Assembly (NCBI RefSeq): GCF_033100135.1
Contig: NZ_CP136920.1
Location: 3,219,001 to 3,283,000, forward strand
DNA from: Rubellicoccus peritrichatus
GTDB taxonomy: Bacteria; Verrucomicrobiota; Verrucomicrobiia; Opitutales; Cerasicoccaceae
Reading direction: 5' to 3'
DNA length: 64,000 nucleotides
Shown: positions 56,207-64,000 of the stretch, piece by piece
How the letters are laid out: each line of letters begins with the position of its first letter
Numbering within the stretch: the stretch's first letter is position 1
The notes under the pieces: model-generated
Seen by the model: only the letters and a program-made list of their open reading frames with translations
Told to the model about the DNA's origin: nothing
Database searches by the model: none
Position numbers and translations under genes: made by a program

Positions 56207-56734
56207 TTAATTGTTCCACGGCATTTTTGCCAGCATCATACCCATTCCACAGGTATCGGTGATTCCTGCAAATGTCAGGCCGGCTCCAATGAAGCCAGGA
56301 ATGATTAAAAACCATGGGCTGACAAATACCCCGAGCAAAGTTCCAATGAAGACAAGGCTGCCAGCCGCTATGCGAACTTGTCGCTCAATCGACATGACTT
56401 CTCCCTGGCCTTTTTCCAATGATAGCCCTTCGGCTTCCCAGGCATTAAGTCCGCCATCGAGCTCATCAGCATCGCTGAAACCTGCTTTTTTCCAGACGTT
56501 CAACGATAGTTTGGATCGCTTACCTGATTGGCAGATAAAACACACCTTACGATCCCCTGCTGCAGCTTTCACGGCTTTGGCTTCTTTTTCATTGAAGCGA
56601 TCCACTGGCCGCAAGTCACTATTGGGCAGATGTTTTGCACGATGCTCAGCAGGAGTACGAACATCGACTAAGTAGATTTGGCTGCTGTTTTCAAGCAGGT
56701 GCGAATTTAAAACCGATGGTGCAAGTGAAGCCAT
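56207..56734 (-). CDS. Rhodanese-like protein with membrane anchor (YgaP-like)
   Basis: The N-terminal rhodanese domain (about residues 1-105) has the persulfide loop CQSGKRS with the catalytic Cys, as in VCFICQSGKRS. The C-terminal part has two membrane helices (IRIAAGSLVFIGTLLGVF and FLIIPGFIGAGLTFAG), of the DUF2892 type. This combination is that of E. coli YgaP, a membrane sulfurtransferase. Nothing nearby indicates a particular sulfur acceptor. Confidence 0.87.
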   Translation of the reverse strand: MASLAPSVLNSHLLENSSQIYLVDVRTPAEHRAKHLPNSDLRPVDRFNEKEAKAVKAAAGDRKVCFICQSGKRSKLSLNVWKKAGFSDADELDGGLNAWEAEGLSLEKGQGEVMSIERQVRIAAGSLVFIGTLLGVFVSPWFLIIPGFIGAGLTFAGITDTCGMGMMLAKMPWNN

Positions 56735-56851
56735 GATGCGACATAGTTAATTAATAATTACGTCGTTTTTCAAATGGAAACCTTGCAATGATCAGTCTGT
56801 TAATGAATGGAATTAGCATTGCTATGACAAATGAGAGTATCGGTTTCGTTT

Positions 56852-57304
56852 TTACTGAATGACGTATCGTAGTTTGGGTAGCATACGGTTTTGTGGGATG
56901 CTTTCAACTTCGCCTATTTTGATTGCACCTTGGTGTAGATAAAAGCCTTCTGCATCAGGGTCGGAAACGATGACGAAACTGCTGATTTCGAGAAGGCTAC
57001 ACTCTTTTTCAATCTCTCTGAAAGCTTTTGAACCAATCCCTTGTCCAATTGCTTTGGGAAGTAGCCAAAGGTGGTCCAGAATAACTTCTTTTTCCTCTTT
57101 AATTGCAAAGAAACCAACTATTTCAGAGTTTCTCCAAATGGTGCGAACCGTATTTTTCTCAATGTATTCTTTTTCTATGTGTAGATCTTTTCTCCAAAGA
57201 TTGAGCAGTTCCGCAGGATAACCCCAATAGCCTTTTGACTCGATTGCGATATCGCTAAGGAGATCAGCTTCTTTGAGTTGTGCCTTACGGAAATCGATCA
57301 CCAT
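56852..57304 (-). CDS. GNAT-family N-acetyltransferase
   Basis: The 150-residue protein has GNAT motif A with the acyl-CoA pyrophosphate loop in LLPKAIGQGIGSKAF (Q-x-x-G-x-G) and motif B near AEGFYLHQGAIKIGE. The substrate cannot be read from the sequence. It ends 27 bases before the proA stop-distal side, on the same strand, so it may be expressed independently upstream. Confidence 0.85.
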   Translation of the reverse strand: MVIDFRKAQLKEADLLSDIAIESKGYWGYPAELLNLWRKDLHIEKEYIEKNTVRTIWRNSEIVGFFAIKEEKEVILDHLWLLPKAIGQGIGSKAFREIEKECSLLEISSFVIVSDPDAEGFYLHQGAIKIGEVESIPQNRMLPKLRYVIQ

Positions 57305-57330
57305 TTTCCGAAGAGGTTATGATGCTATCC

Positions 57331-58605
57331 TTACTTCACCTGTCCATCGCCGGTGATGACATATTTGTAACTGCAGAGCTCGTTCAAGCCCATTGGGCCG
57401 CGAGCGTGGAGGCGGTCTGTTGATATGCCGATCTCTGCTCCAAGGCCGAACTCGAAACCATCGGTGAAACGGGTCGAAGCATTCCAGTAAACGGTTGCTG
57501 AATCCACGCCGGCAAAGAACTGTCTCGCAGTCACTTCATTGGTTGTGATGATTGAATCTGAATGACCACTGCCGTATTTGTTGATGGCATTCATGGCGTC
57601 TCTGACGGAATCAACGACTTTGATTGCAATGATGTAATCCAGATATTCTTCGTAGAAGTCATCCTCACTTGCGGGCTCGGTATCGAAGTCTCCAAGGATA
57701 TCGCCAGCTGTTGAATCCACACGCAGTTCTACATTCTTATCGGCAAGTGCTTTTGCCAGTTTGGGCAGAAGTGTTGTCGCTGCGTCCTTGTGGACAAAAA
57801 GATTTTCGATTGTGTTGCAGACGCTGACGCGTTGGGTCTTCGCATTAATGACAACACTTTCAGCCAGCTCGGCATCTGCATCCTTGTCCACGTAAACCGA
57901 GCACACGCCAGTGTAATGTTTGATCACAGGAATGCGGCTGTTTTCCGCGACAAAGCGGATGAGGCTCTCACCACCGCGTGGAATAATGCAATGGATGTAC
58001 TGATCGAGTTTGAGTAACTCGTTCAAAGCCCAGCGGTCCGTTGTTGGAATGATTTGGACAGCATCAGTGGGCAGGCCGGAAAGCTCAAGGGCCTGGGTGA
58101 TGTACCCCGCGAGTGCCGTGTTGGTATGGAAGGCTTCCTTGCCTCCACGAAGAATTGCGGCATTGCCGCTCTTCAGACAAAGGACGGCACAATCCACGGT
58201 TACGTTGGGGCGTGACTCGTAGATGATGCCAACGACGCCGATGGGCACACGAATCTTGTCAATTACAAGCCCGTTTGGACGTGTTTTGCTTTCCAGAACT
58301 TCACCTACCGGATCTTCCAGTGCAGCGACCTGCCTGACCCCTTCCGCCATTTTGCTGATGCGTTCCGGGGTAAAGGTTAGCCGCTCGATCATGGGTTTTG
58401 CCAGCTCCAGAGCTTCAGCTGCAGCGAGGTCTTTCTTGTTTTCAACAATGAGGGCATTTGCGTGTTCTTCCAGGATATCAGCCAGTGCATGAAGTGCCTG
58501 GTTTTTGGCGGCTGTGTCAATCGTCGCCAGGGAAAGCGATGCCTCGCGGGCGCGCTTGGCGATGTCCGTTACCAGTTTGTCCAGATTGTCTTTCTCAGTA
58601 TCCAT
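57331..58605 (-). CDS. proA: Gamma-glutamyl phosphate reductase (glutamate-5-semialdehyde dehydrogenase)
   Basis: This enzyme reduces gamma-glutamyl phosphate to glutamate semialdehyde in proline synthesis, with NADPH. Family phrases include [32 protein letters not shown] and the catalytic Cys in [11 protein letters not shown]. The open frame begins at 58740, but the ATG at 58605 ([12 protein letters not shown]) gives the normal 424 residues. proB is not in the window. Confidence 0.95.
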   Translation of the reverse strand: MDTEKDNLDKLVTDIAKRAREASLSLATIDTAAKNQALHALADILEEHANALIVENKKDLAAAEALELAKPMIERLTFTPERISKMAEGVRQVAALEDPVGEVLESKTRPNGLVIDKIRVPIGVVGIIYESRPNVTVDCAVLCLKSGNAAILRGGKEAFHTNTALAGYITQALELSGLPTDAVQIIPTTDRWALNELLKLDQYIHCIIPRGGESLIRFVAENSRIPVIKHYTGVCSVYVDKDADAELAESVVINAKTQRVSVCNTIENLFVHKDAATTLLPKLAKALADKNVELRVDSTAGDILGDFDTEPASEDDFYEEYLDYIIAIKVVDSVRDAMNAINKYGSGHSDSIITTNEVTARQFFAGVDSATVYWNASTRFTDGFEFGLGAEIGISTDRLHARGPMGLNELCSYKYVITGDGQVK

Positions 58606-58666
58606 AGGGAAAGCGAAGTAAAGAGACAGATATTGTCTGCAATTGCAATACCCGCCAATGTTTAGA

Positions 58667-59569
58667 TCAGAGCGTCTTTCGCCGAGCTTCCACTTCGGCA
58701 AGGCTGACGGACGCAAGTCTTTCCGCTGAAAAGGACTCAATGGTAAAGCTCGCCGCTGCAGCCCCCCAGGTCATGGCTTCTTTGATCGATTCGAAGCCGG
58801 CATCGGCCCTGGAAGTGATGTAACCGAGGATGGTTCCAGCATAAGTATCCCCAGCGCCGGTGGGATCGATGATGGCTTCAGCTGGGCAAATACCGACTTT
58901 ATGTTCGCCCTCAGGATGAAACAAATGGCTGCCTTTGTCGCCTTGTTTGATAATGACAGCTGCGATTCCCCAATCGAGCATCATTTGGCCGGCTGCCTTA
59001 ATGTCTTTTGTTTCGGTCAGCTTTTCCGCTTCCTGATTATTGATCACCAGTAATCCGCATTGAAGTGCTAATTCAAGAAAGGCACTTCGTTTCTCATCTA
59101 TCCATTTCTCAATCGTATCGAGTAGAAAAAAACGATCTGCAGGGAGTTTATTGATCGCTTTAGCCTGAACATCCGGGTCGAAGTTACAGATCAGGGCAAA
59201 TGGACAATCTGCTGCCTCTTTGGAGATCGTTGGTTCGAAGTAATCCAGGGCGTTATTCTGAAGGTCATCCGTATCGCGCTCTTCAAAGCCTTCTGTATAA
59301 CGCCCATGCCAGGTGAAAGTAGGGCGGGCAGGGTCACAATAAACCCCATCCAGATTAATCACTTTTCCAGCAAATGCCTGTTGGTCTTCCTCGGTGAAAT
59401 CGTAACCCGCCGAGGCAACCAGTCTGACAGGCGCAAAGAGCGATGCTCCAATTGCGCTGAAATATGCCGAGCCACCCAACTGTCGCTTACGCGTTTCGCT
59501 GGGTGTCTCGACTGTATCGAAGCCCATCGTGCCAACAATGAGGCATTCCATTGTTTTACGAGGCTCCAT
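58667..59569 (-). CDS. PfkB-family carbohydrate kinase (short)
   Basis: This 300-residue ribokinase-fold kinase has the N-terminal region [12 protein letters not shown] and the C-terminal PfkB signature with catalytic Asp in [16 protein letters not shown]. The substrate is not clear. ATG 59569 is used; MECLIVG at 59551 is an alternative. It is followed on the same strand by proA and preceded by an adenosine-kinase-like gene, both within 62 bases. Confidence 0.88.
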   Translation of the reverse strand: MEPRKTMECLIVGTMGFDTVETPSETRKRQLGGSAYFSAIGASLFAPVRLVASAGYDFTEEDQQAFAGKVINLDGVYCDPARPTFTWHGRYTEGFEERDTDDLQNNALDYFEPTISKEAADCPFALICNFDPDVQAKAINKLPADRFFLLDTIEKWIDEKRSAFLELALQCGLLVINNQEAEKLTETKDIKAAGQMMLDWGIAAVIIKQGDKGSHLFHPEGEHKVGICPAEAIIDPTGAGDTYAGTILGYITSRADAGFESIKEAMTWGAAAASFTIESFSAERLASVSLAEVEARRKTL

Positions 59570-59602
59570 CGTCTTGGTGCTTATCTGAAATTTGTGAGCA
59601 GC

Positions 59603-60601
59603 TTAGACGTGTGCTTCGCTACCCATTTCATTTGATAAAGTTTTCCAGCGGTCATCTGAAAGGGCGGCACCGATCACCTGAACCACCTCGGCACCAAGCT
59701 TGGATCCAAACTCACCGCACTCAGCCAGTGAGTTCCCGGAGAGCCAGCCGTAAAGAAAACCACCGGCCCAGAGATCGCCCGCACCTGTTGTATCGACGGC
59801 TTGTTCGATTACAATTGGTTCCACTTTGTGGATGGTTCCGTTTTCGGCGATGAGTGAGCCTTTGGCACCAATTTTGACGACAGCGATAGAGCAAAGTTCT
59901 CCGAGCTTCAGGGCCATGGCTTCGTAATCTTCGCCAAGTCCGGTGAATGCATTGCCTTCCTCTTCATTGGCGAAAACGATGTCGACATACTTTTTGAGCA
60001 AACCTTCAAGGATATCCTTGGTCGCTCCCACGACTTCAAAAGAGGCCAGATCCAGGCTGATTGTGCAGCCGGCTTCTTTGGCTGAGTCGAGAACCTTATA
60101 CATCAAGTCGCGGTTGAAGAGAATATAACCCTCAATGTGTGCATGTTTGCACTCAGCAAAATCGGCTGCACTGACTTCATCCGGAGCCAGCGTCATGGCA
60201 GCACCAAGATTGGTTCGCATGGTGCGTTCCGAATCCGGCGTAATCAAAGACAGGCAGCGTCCATTCTCAACTGTGCCTATTTTAAAACGCGAGCCATCAC
60301 CACCCAGGGCGACAAAGCGGTCGCGATAAAACTCACCGCCGACGTCATTGCCGATTTTGCCAAGGAAAGTCGTTGGCAAGCCAAGCCTCGCTACAGCAAC
60401 TGCGGTGTTACCAGCCGAACCGCCTGGTGCCTCAGCCATATTATCAAGTCTGGCCATCATTGCTGCCAACTGTTCGCCATTGACCAGCTCCATTCCGCCT
60501 TTGGCACCTTCAATTGATTGCACGAAAGCTTCGTCGACTTGTGCGAGTGAATCCACAATCGGAGAGCCAACTCCGATCAGTTTATATTTCTTCTCTGCCA
60601 T
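59603..60601 (-). CDS. Adenosine kinase-like PfkB kinase
   Basis: The 332-residue protein has [20 protein letters not shown] in the N-terminal half and [17 protein letters not shown] with the catalytic Asp in the C-terminal half. Adenosine-kinase features are the region [13 protein letters not shown] and [12 protein letters not shown]. Adenosine produced from SAH in the methionine cycle would be a fitting substrate, given the methionine synthase and MTHFR genes in the window; this is inference. Its start is 36 bases from the DUF6941-like stop. Confidence 0.85.
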   Translation of the reverse strand: MAEKKYKLIGVGSPIVDSLAQVDEAFVQSIEGAKGGMELVNGEQLAAMMARLDNMAEAPGGSAGNTAVAVARLGLPTTFLGKIGNDVGGEFYRDRFVALGGDGSRFKIGTVENGRCLSLITPDSERTMRTNLGAAMTLAPDEVSAADFAECKHAHIEGYILFNRDLMYKVLDSAKEAGCTISLDLASFEVVGATKDILEGLLKKYVDIVFANEEEGNAFTGLGEDYEAMALKLGELCSIAVVKIGAKGSLIAENGTIHKVEPIVIEQAVDTTGAGDLWAGGFLYGWLSGNSLAECGEFGSKLGAEVVQVIGAALSDDRWKTLSNEMGSEAHV

Positions 60602-60636
60602 AGATTTATTGGTAAAAGCTGAATACGCTTAGTTCG

Positions 60637-61020
60637 TTATTGTGTGACCCCAAAGCTGGTTACGAGGATTGGTTCATCATCCACTTCGACAACAGCACCG
60701 TAGTCGCCTGCCTTTTCGAATTTCAGGTTCTTGATTTCGTTAATCAGATGGATGCGATGAAGTGGGCTTTTTGACTCAAAAGGACGTTCAATATGCATGA
60801 CCGGCTCTTCACCGGGAATCCCAAGCGAGACTTTGAGTGTGTGCTCACCAACAGCAACGTCTGTCAGCACAATGAACCAGAACATCTGCGGATGTATGAC
60901 CGGAAACTGTCTGCCTCGGATATTTGAGAAAATGCCTAAAAGGTAATACTTGCCTGAACCGTTGTCCAAATGAACACCATCGCAGGTGACAAAGCTTAAT
61001 AATAGCGGTTTTGAATTCAT
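60637..61020 (-). CDS. DUF6941-like protein
   Basis: The 127-residue protein matches my memory of DUF6941: CDGVHLDNGSGKYYLLGIFSN near the start and a beta-rich body (HTLKVSLGIPGEEPVM). There is no signal peptide or membrane helix. The role is unknown. It lies first in a minus-strand run with the two PfkB kinases and proA. Confidence 0.65.
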   Translation of the reverse strand: MNSKPLLLSFVTCDGVHLDNGSGKYYLLGIFSNIRGRQFPVIHPQMFWFIVLTDVAVGEHTLKVSLGIPGEEPVMHIERPFESKSPLHRIHLINEIKNLKFEKAGDYGAVVEVDDEPILVTSFGVTQ

Positions 61021-61110
61021 GAATAGGTCAAAAACCTATCCATAGAGCGGAGATTCTTTCGTTTAGCAATGGTCTTTTCTCTAGTAAACTGACGTTAAGA
61101 ATTTTGCATA

Positions 61111-61141
61111 GCCACGAAAAGGCACAAAAATTCACGAAAAG
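61111..61141 (+). repeat. Left arm of 225-bp palindromic element
   Basis: GCCACGAAAAGGCACAAAAA followed by TTCACGAAAAG is the reverse complement of 61305-61335 with one mismatch in 31. The arm shares its pattern with the GxxExxY cassette arms: CCACG, purines, then GGCACA, purines, then CACG. Confidence 0.9.
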
Positions 61142-61155
61142 CCTGTGTTGCGAAA

Positions 61156-61282
61156 TTGAGTTAATCCAAATAAATAATCTCAGGCCAAGCCGCAAAGAAG
61201 ATAAACGAAGTAAATGCCTGGCAACTTTGCGTCTTGATCGAGGTAGGCGTGAAGAATGTTTCATACTTACGTTTGTACTTAA
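61156..61282. repeat. Palindromic intergenic repeat, copy B (core of the nested element)
   Basis: The core lies between the two 31-base arms. It starts AATAATCTCAGGCCAAGCCG and contains CGCAAAG and the facing CTTTGCGTCTTG. It is homologous to copy A at 56070-56200. No open frame of note is inside, so this may be a nonautonomous relative of the GxxExxY cassette. Confidence 0.7.
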
Positions 61283-61304
61283 GATTTTGAACTCACCACA
61301 CTCG

Positions 61305-61335
61305 CTTTTGGTGAATTTTTGTGCCTTTTCGTGGC
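61305..61335 (+). repeat. Right arm of 225-bp palindromic element
   Basis: CTTTTGGTGAATTTTTGTGC followed by CTTTTCGTGGC pairs with the left arm at 61111-61141 (30 of 31). Fully base-paired, the arms would extrude a hairpin with the copy B core at its tip. Confidence 0.9.
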
Positions 61336-61399
61336 TAAATAGAATTCATTTTTGTGTCTTGGCGCGAGCCTCGTTTTCGTGGCACCCTTTTTAGATAGA

Positions 61400-62419
61400 A
61401 TGGGTAGTGTATCCGCAGATCAAGCACGTTTGGAGGCCGCAGCGGCTGAGCTGGGTTTTGATGCCTTTGGCGTGGCTTCGATTGAACCAGAGCTGCGACG
61501 TGAGTATTACCTGCGCTGGATCAATGATGGCCAGCATGGCGAGATGTCATGGTTGGAGCGGAACAACGAACGCCGCTTACAGCCTTCGGCTATTCTGCCC
61601 GAGGCCAGGTCGATTATTTGTCTGGGGTTCAATTACTATCAGCCGGATCCGCCACGCCGGGGACGGATTGCAAAATACGCCCTCGGCAAGGATTACCATA
61701 AGCTGATTCTTAAAAAGTTGAAAAGTTTGTGTACTGTGATGCGGGAGGAGTTTGGCTCAGACCAGAAGCCCTATGTCGATACTGGGCCTGTCCTGGAGAA
61801 ACCAATTGCTGAGCAGGCGGGACTTGGTTGGCAGGGCAAAAGCACTATTCTGCTAAATGCCCGGCATGGAACGTGGCTCTTTCTTGCGAATATCCTGACC
61901 ACACTCGAATTGGAACCGGATACTCCGGCCAAAGATCGGTGTGGCACTTGCACCCGCTGCATTGATGCATGTCCGACCGATGCGATCACCGCTCCCTACA
62001 AGCTCGATGCTCGCCGGTGTATTGCCTATCTTACGATTGAACACAAGGGAGCGATTCCGATTGAGTTTCGTCGTGGCATTGGTGATCGGGTTTATGGTTG
62101 TGATGAATGTCTCGATGTCTGCCCCTGGAATCGTTTTGCCAAGCTGACCCGTGAAGCGAAGTTTACACCAATGCCGCATCCTGATTTGATTGAGTCACTG
62201 GAGTTGACTCAGGAGCAGTTCGACGAGCAGTTTGCCGGCACGCCCATTCGGCGTTTGGGCTTATCACGCTGGAAGCGCAATACCTGTGTTGTTTTAGGGA
62301 ATGTAGGAAACACGGATGATCTAGTGACGCTTAAGAAAATGGCTTTAAGCGATGATGAACTGGTAGCTGAACACGCCAGTTGGGCAATTCAGGAAATTGA
62401 AGAGAGAAACAGGCATTAG
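61400..62419 (+). CDS. queG: Epoxyqueuosine reductase
   Basis: This cobalamin- and iron-sulfur-dependent enzyme makes the last step of queuosine formation on tRNA. N-terminal cobalamin-binding region (about residues 1-180) is followed by two 4Fe-4S motifs, CGTCTRCIDACPTDAI and CDECLDVCPWNRF. C-terminal HEAT-like repeats finish the protein (WKRNTCVVLGNVGNTDDLVTL). The open frame reaches 61352 within repeat DNA; the ATG at 61400 gives MGSVSADQARLEA and 339 residues. It also depends on cobalamin, as does MetH. Confidence 0.94.
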   Translation: MGSVSADQARLEAAAAELGFDAFGVASIEPELRREYYLRWINDGQHGEMSWLERNNERRLQPSAILPEARSIICLGFNYYQPDPPRRGRIAKYALGKDYHKLILKKLKSLCTVMREEFGSDQKPYVDTGPVLEKPIAEQAGLGWQGKSTILLNARHGTWLFLANILTTLELEPDTPAKDRCGTCTRCIDACPTDAITAPYKLDARRCIAYLTIEHKGAIPIEFRRGIGDRVYGCDECLDVCPWNRFAKLTREAKFTPMPHPDLIESLELTQEQFDEQFAGTPIRRLGLSRWKRNTCVVLGNVGNTDDLVTLKKMALSDDELVAEHASWAIQEIEERNRH

Positions 62420-62483
62420 ATTCAGTTAATGAAACCTCATCAGACATTTGATTTCAGTTTCAAAGGTAATCTCGTGACGTTGT

Positions 62484-62558
62484 TTTTTGACAGAATTTAC
62501 GGAATTAACAGAATTAGCTTACTAAAAATTCCTTTAATTCCGTAAATTCTGTCAAAAA
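62484..62558. repeat. Long hairpin repeat (GACAGAATTTACGGAATT type)
   Basis: TTTTTGACAGAATTTACGGA with ATTAACAGAATT (62484-62515) faces AATTCCTTTAATTCCGTAAA with TTCTGTCAAAAA (62527-62558): about 29 of 32 positions pair over an 11-base loop. Sequences like this are common between genes in several bacterial phyla and occur beside GxxExxY genes, as I recall. The element sits between queG and amt, which are convergent. Confidence 0.85.
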
Positions 62559-62590
62559 GGCACCCTCGGATACTCATACCCGAGGGTGCC
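62554..62590 (-). terminator. Rho-independent terminator of the ammonium transporter gene
   Basis: GGCACCCTCGG (62559-62569) and CCGAGGGTGCC (62580-62590) pair perfectly around ATACTCATAC. On the minus strand a TTTTT run follows, shared with the long hairpin repeat next to it. It is 29 bases past the stop of amt. Confidence 0.88.
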
Positions 62591-62618
62591 TCACATAAAC
62601 CCCATAAACCAAATCGTA

Positions 62619-64000
62619 TTATCCGTTGGCTGGCTCTTCGGCTTCCGGCATTTCGTCAGCATACACTTGGAAGTCGGCATAAGCTTCGTTTCCATGCTCG
62701 ACTATATCCAGGCCGCTTAGTTCGTCCTCTGGCTTCACGCGAATACCAACGGTTTTGCTCAATGCAGAAAAGAGAATGTAAGCTGCTGCAAAGGTGAAGG
62801 CGAATACCGATGCCACACCGGCAGCCTGAACTAGCAACTGGTCCATGCCTCCACCGAGAAAGAGACCGTCCTTGATAGCCGTTTCGGAATCCCAGTAAAG
62901 CACATCGATTGCGCTGCTTCCAAACAGTCCTATGCTAAGTGTGCCCCAGGCTCCGCAAACACCATGAACACTGATGGCACCGACAGGGTCGTCGACCTTC
63001 AATTTGTTTTCGATGAAGAGCGCGGAGAAGACCACAAGAACGCCACCGACTGCACCGATGATTGCGGCGGACGTTGTCGAAACACTCGCGCATGGCGCGG
63101 TGATGGAAACGAGTCCGGCCAGGCAGCCGTTGATCGACATGGTAAGGTCGGGTTTTCCAAACTTCCACCAGGTGGTGAGAGTGGCGGCAGCGGCACCGGC
63201 GGCAGCCGCAAGCAATGTCGTCACTGCCACGTGAGCCAAACCATCTGTGGCTGCCAGGGTTGATCCTGCGTTAAATCCGAACCATCCAAACCAAAGGATG
63301 AAGCAACCCAGACTGGCCATTGGGAGATTGTGTCCGGGGATTGGGCGAGGGCGACCTTCCTTGTCGAACTTTCCGGCGCGAGCACCGAGGATGATTGCAC
63401 CGGCCAGTCCAGCCCAGGCACCTACGGAGTGAACCACCGTGGAACCGGCAAAGTCACGCATCCCCATGGCGGCCAGCCAACCGTCGCCAGCCCAGATCCA
63501 GTGACCGGAGATTGGATAGATCAGTGCTGAGATGAAAATCGAATAAATCACGTATCCGATAAACTTCGTTCGCTCGGCCATGGCACCGCCAACGATGGTT
63601 GCTGCCGTGCCACAGAACACGACTTGGAATAACCAGCCGGCACTGAGTAAATTGTCCTGACCGTTGTTTGCGGTATCCAGAAAAACCAGACCTTTGTCCC
63701 AGCCGATGAAGGTGTTTCCCATTTCCCCATACATGAATGCGTATCCGATGGCCCAGAAGGCGAGGGCGGCAAAGGAGAAGTCGAGAATGTTTTTCATCAT
63801 GATGTTACACGCGTTCTTGGCGCGCGTCATTCCCGATTCCAACATCGCGAAACCAGCTTGCATGAAGAAGACGAGAACAGCTGCCAAAACCAGCCACAAT
63901 ATATCACCGGTTACTTGAGACATCCCGGGAGCGGCTGCTTCAGCTTCCTCTTCCACGGCAATTGCTTCCTCTGCCGGCAGCTCCGGCACTGCTTCCATTG
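62619..64000 (-). CDS. amt: Ammonium transporter (Amt family), N-terminus beyond window
   Basis: This polytopic trimeric ammonium transporter has 11 expected helices. The family start FFMQAGFAMLESGMTRAKNA is clear; the twin histidines of the pore lie in TVVHSVGAWAGL and ISVHGVCGAWG. The visible N-terminus is a long Ala/Glu-rich stretch (ELPAEEAIAVEEEAEAA) before the first helix. An ATG at 63998 is possible, but such stretches commonly follow a signal peptide in this group, so I take the gene as running past the end of the window. Confidence 0.93.
   Translation of the reverse strand, partial: MEAVPELPAEEAIAVEEEAEAAAPGMSQVTGDILWLVLAAVLVFFMQAGFAMLESGMTRAKNACNIMMKNILDFSFAALAFWAIGYAFMYGEMGNTFIGWDKGLVFLDTANNGQDNLLSAGWLFQVVFCGTAATIVGGAMAERTKFIGYVIYSIFISALIYPISGHWIWAGDGWLAAMGMRDFAGSTVVHSVGAWAGLAGAIILGARAGKFDKEGRPRPIPGHNLPMASLGCFILWFGWFGFNAGSTLAATDGLAHVAVTTLLAAAAGAAAATLTTWWKFGKPDLTMSINGCLAGLVSITAPCASVSTTSAAIIGAVGGVLVVFSALFIENKLKVDDPVGAISVHGVCGAWGTLSIGLFGSSAIDVLYWDSETAIKDGLFLGGGMDQLLVQAAGVASVFAFTFAAAYILFSALSKTVGIRVKPEDELSGLDIVEHGNEAYADFQVYADEMPEAEEPANG

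Larger units (their letters stand above)
61021..61399. other. Intergenic region with nested palindromic element
   Basis: These 379 bases separate the divergent DUF6941-like and queG genes. Most of it is the palindromic element at 61111-61335, followed by a further degenerate stretch with GTGTCTTGGCGCGAG and TCGTTTTCGTGGC. No gene is supported. Confidence 0.7.

Noticed and set aside
61352-61399. Longer queG start in repeat DNA
   Set aside because: The extra residues fall inside degenerate palindromic repeat sequence and are not part of the enzyme family N-terminus.

Overview
The window is bacterial and reads like a member of the Verrucomicrobiota, most likely an Opitutales/Puniceicoccales-type heterotroph. 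Pointers are two PEP-CTERM proteins, one with autotransporter-associated beta-strand repeats, a transketolase with an N-terminal SGHLGLPLG signature recalled from the PVC group, a compact verrucomicrobial-style pilus/type II secretion cluster, a secreted protein ending in Trp-rich repeats, and few Shine-Dalgarno sequences. This placement comes from gene content, not from a marker phylogeny.

Layout. 1-10169: the 3' part of a respiratory complex I operon (nuoF partial, then G,H,I,J,K,L,M,N), ending convergently against a copper-type P1B ATPase (10176-12413). 12547-12634: tRNA-Ser(UGA). 12847-24364: a ten-gene minus-strand operon-like cluster for a type IV pilus/type II secretion hybrid: four prepilin-like proteins, a PilMN/GspL-like and a PilO/GspM-like protein, PilT-like, GspE-like and GspF-like proteins, and a secretin with a GspC-like domain at its N-terminus. 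24733-36850: an Hsp70-like protein, a DUF3179 protein, a PEP-CTERM protein, transketolase, a trypsin-fold protein lacking two of three catalytic residues, a GH114-type glycosidase with a duplicated operator-like palindrome, and a mycobacterial-type methylenetetrahydrofolate reductase. 37007-45369: two ClC antiporters and a giant secreted esterase. 45762-50884: a methyltransferase and cobalamin-dependent methionine synthase split into two genes, with a GxxExxY (PD-(D/E)XK-like) gene bounded by inverted repeats lying exactly between them. 50931-64000: obg, a TPR protein, a beta-strand-repeat surface protein, a Coq4-like protein, a rhodanese, a GNAT enzyme, proA, two PfkB kinases, a DUF6941-like protein, queG and an ammonium transporter that runs off the window.

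Connections. The methylenetetrahydrofolate reductase makes the 5-methyl-THF that methionine synthase consumes. Although 10 kb apart, the two are preceded by nearly the same 27-bp motif (24 of 27 identical), which suggests one methionine-cycle regulator. The GxxExxY cassette, the 225-bp nested palindrome at 61111-61335, a homologous core repeat near 56070 and a long hairpin at 62484-62558 look like one family of palindromic intergenic elements. Together with the split metH this is the least explained structure in the window. A second candidate is the pilus/secretion cluster, which lies between tRNA-Ser and a decayed tRNA-like sequence near 24650.
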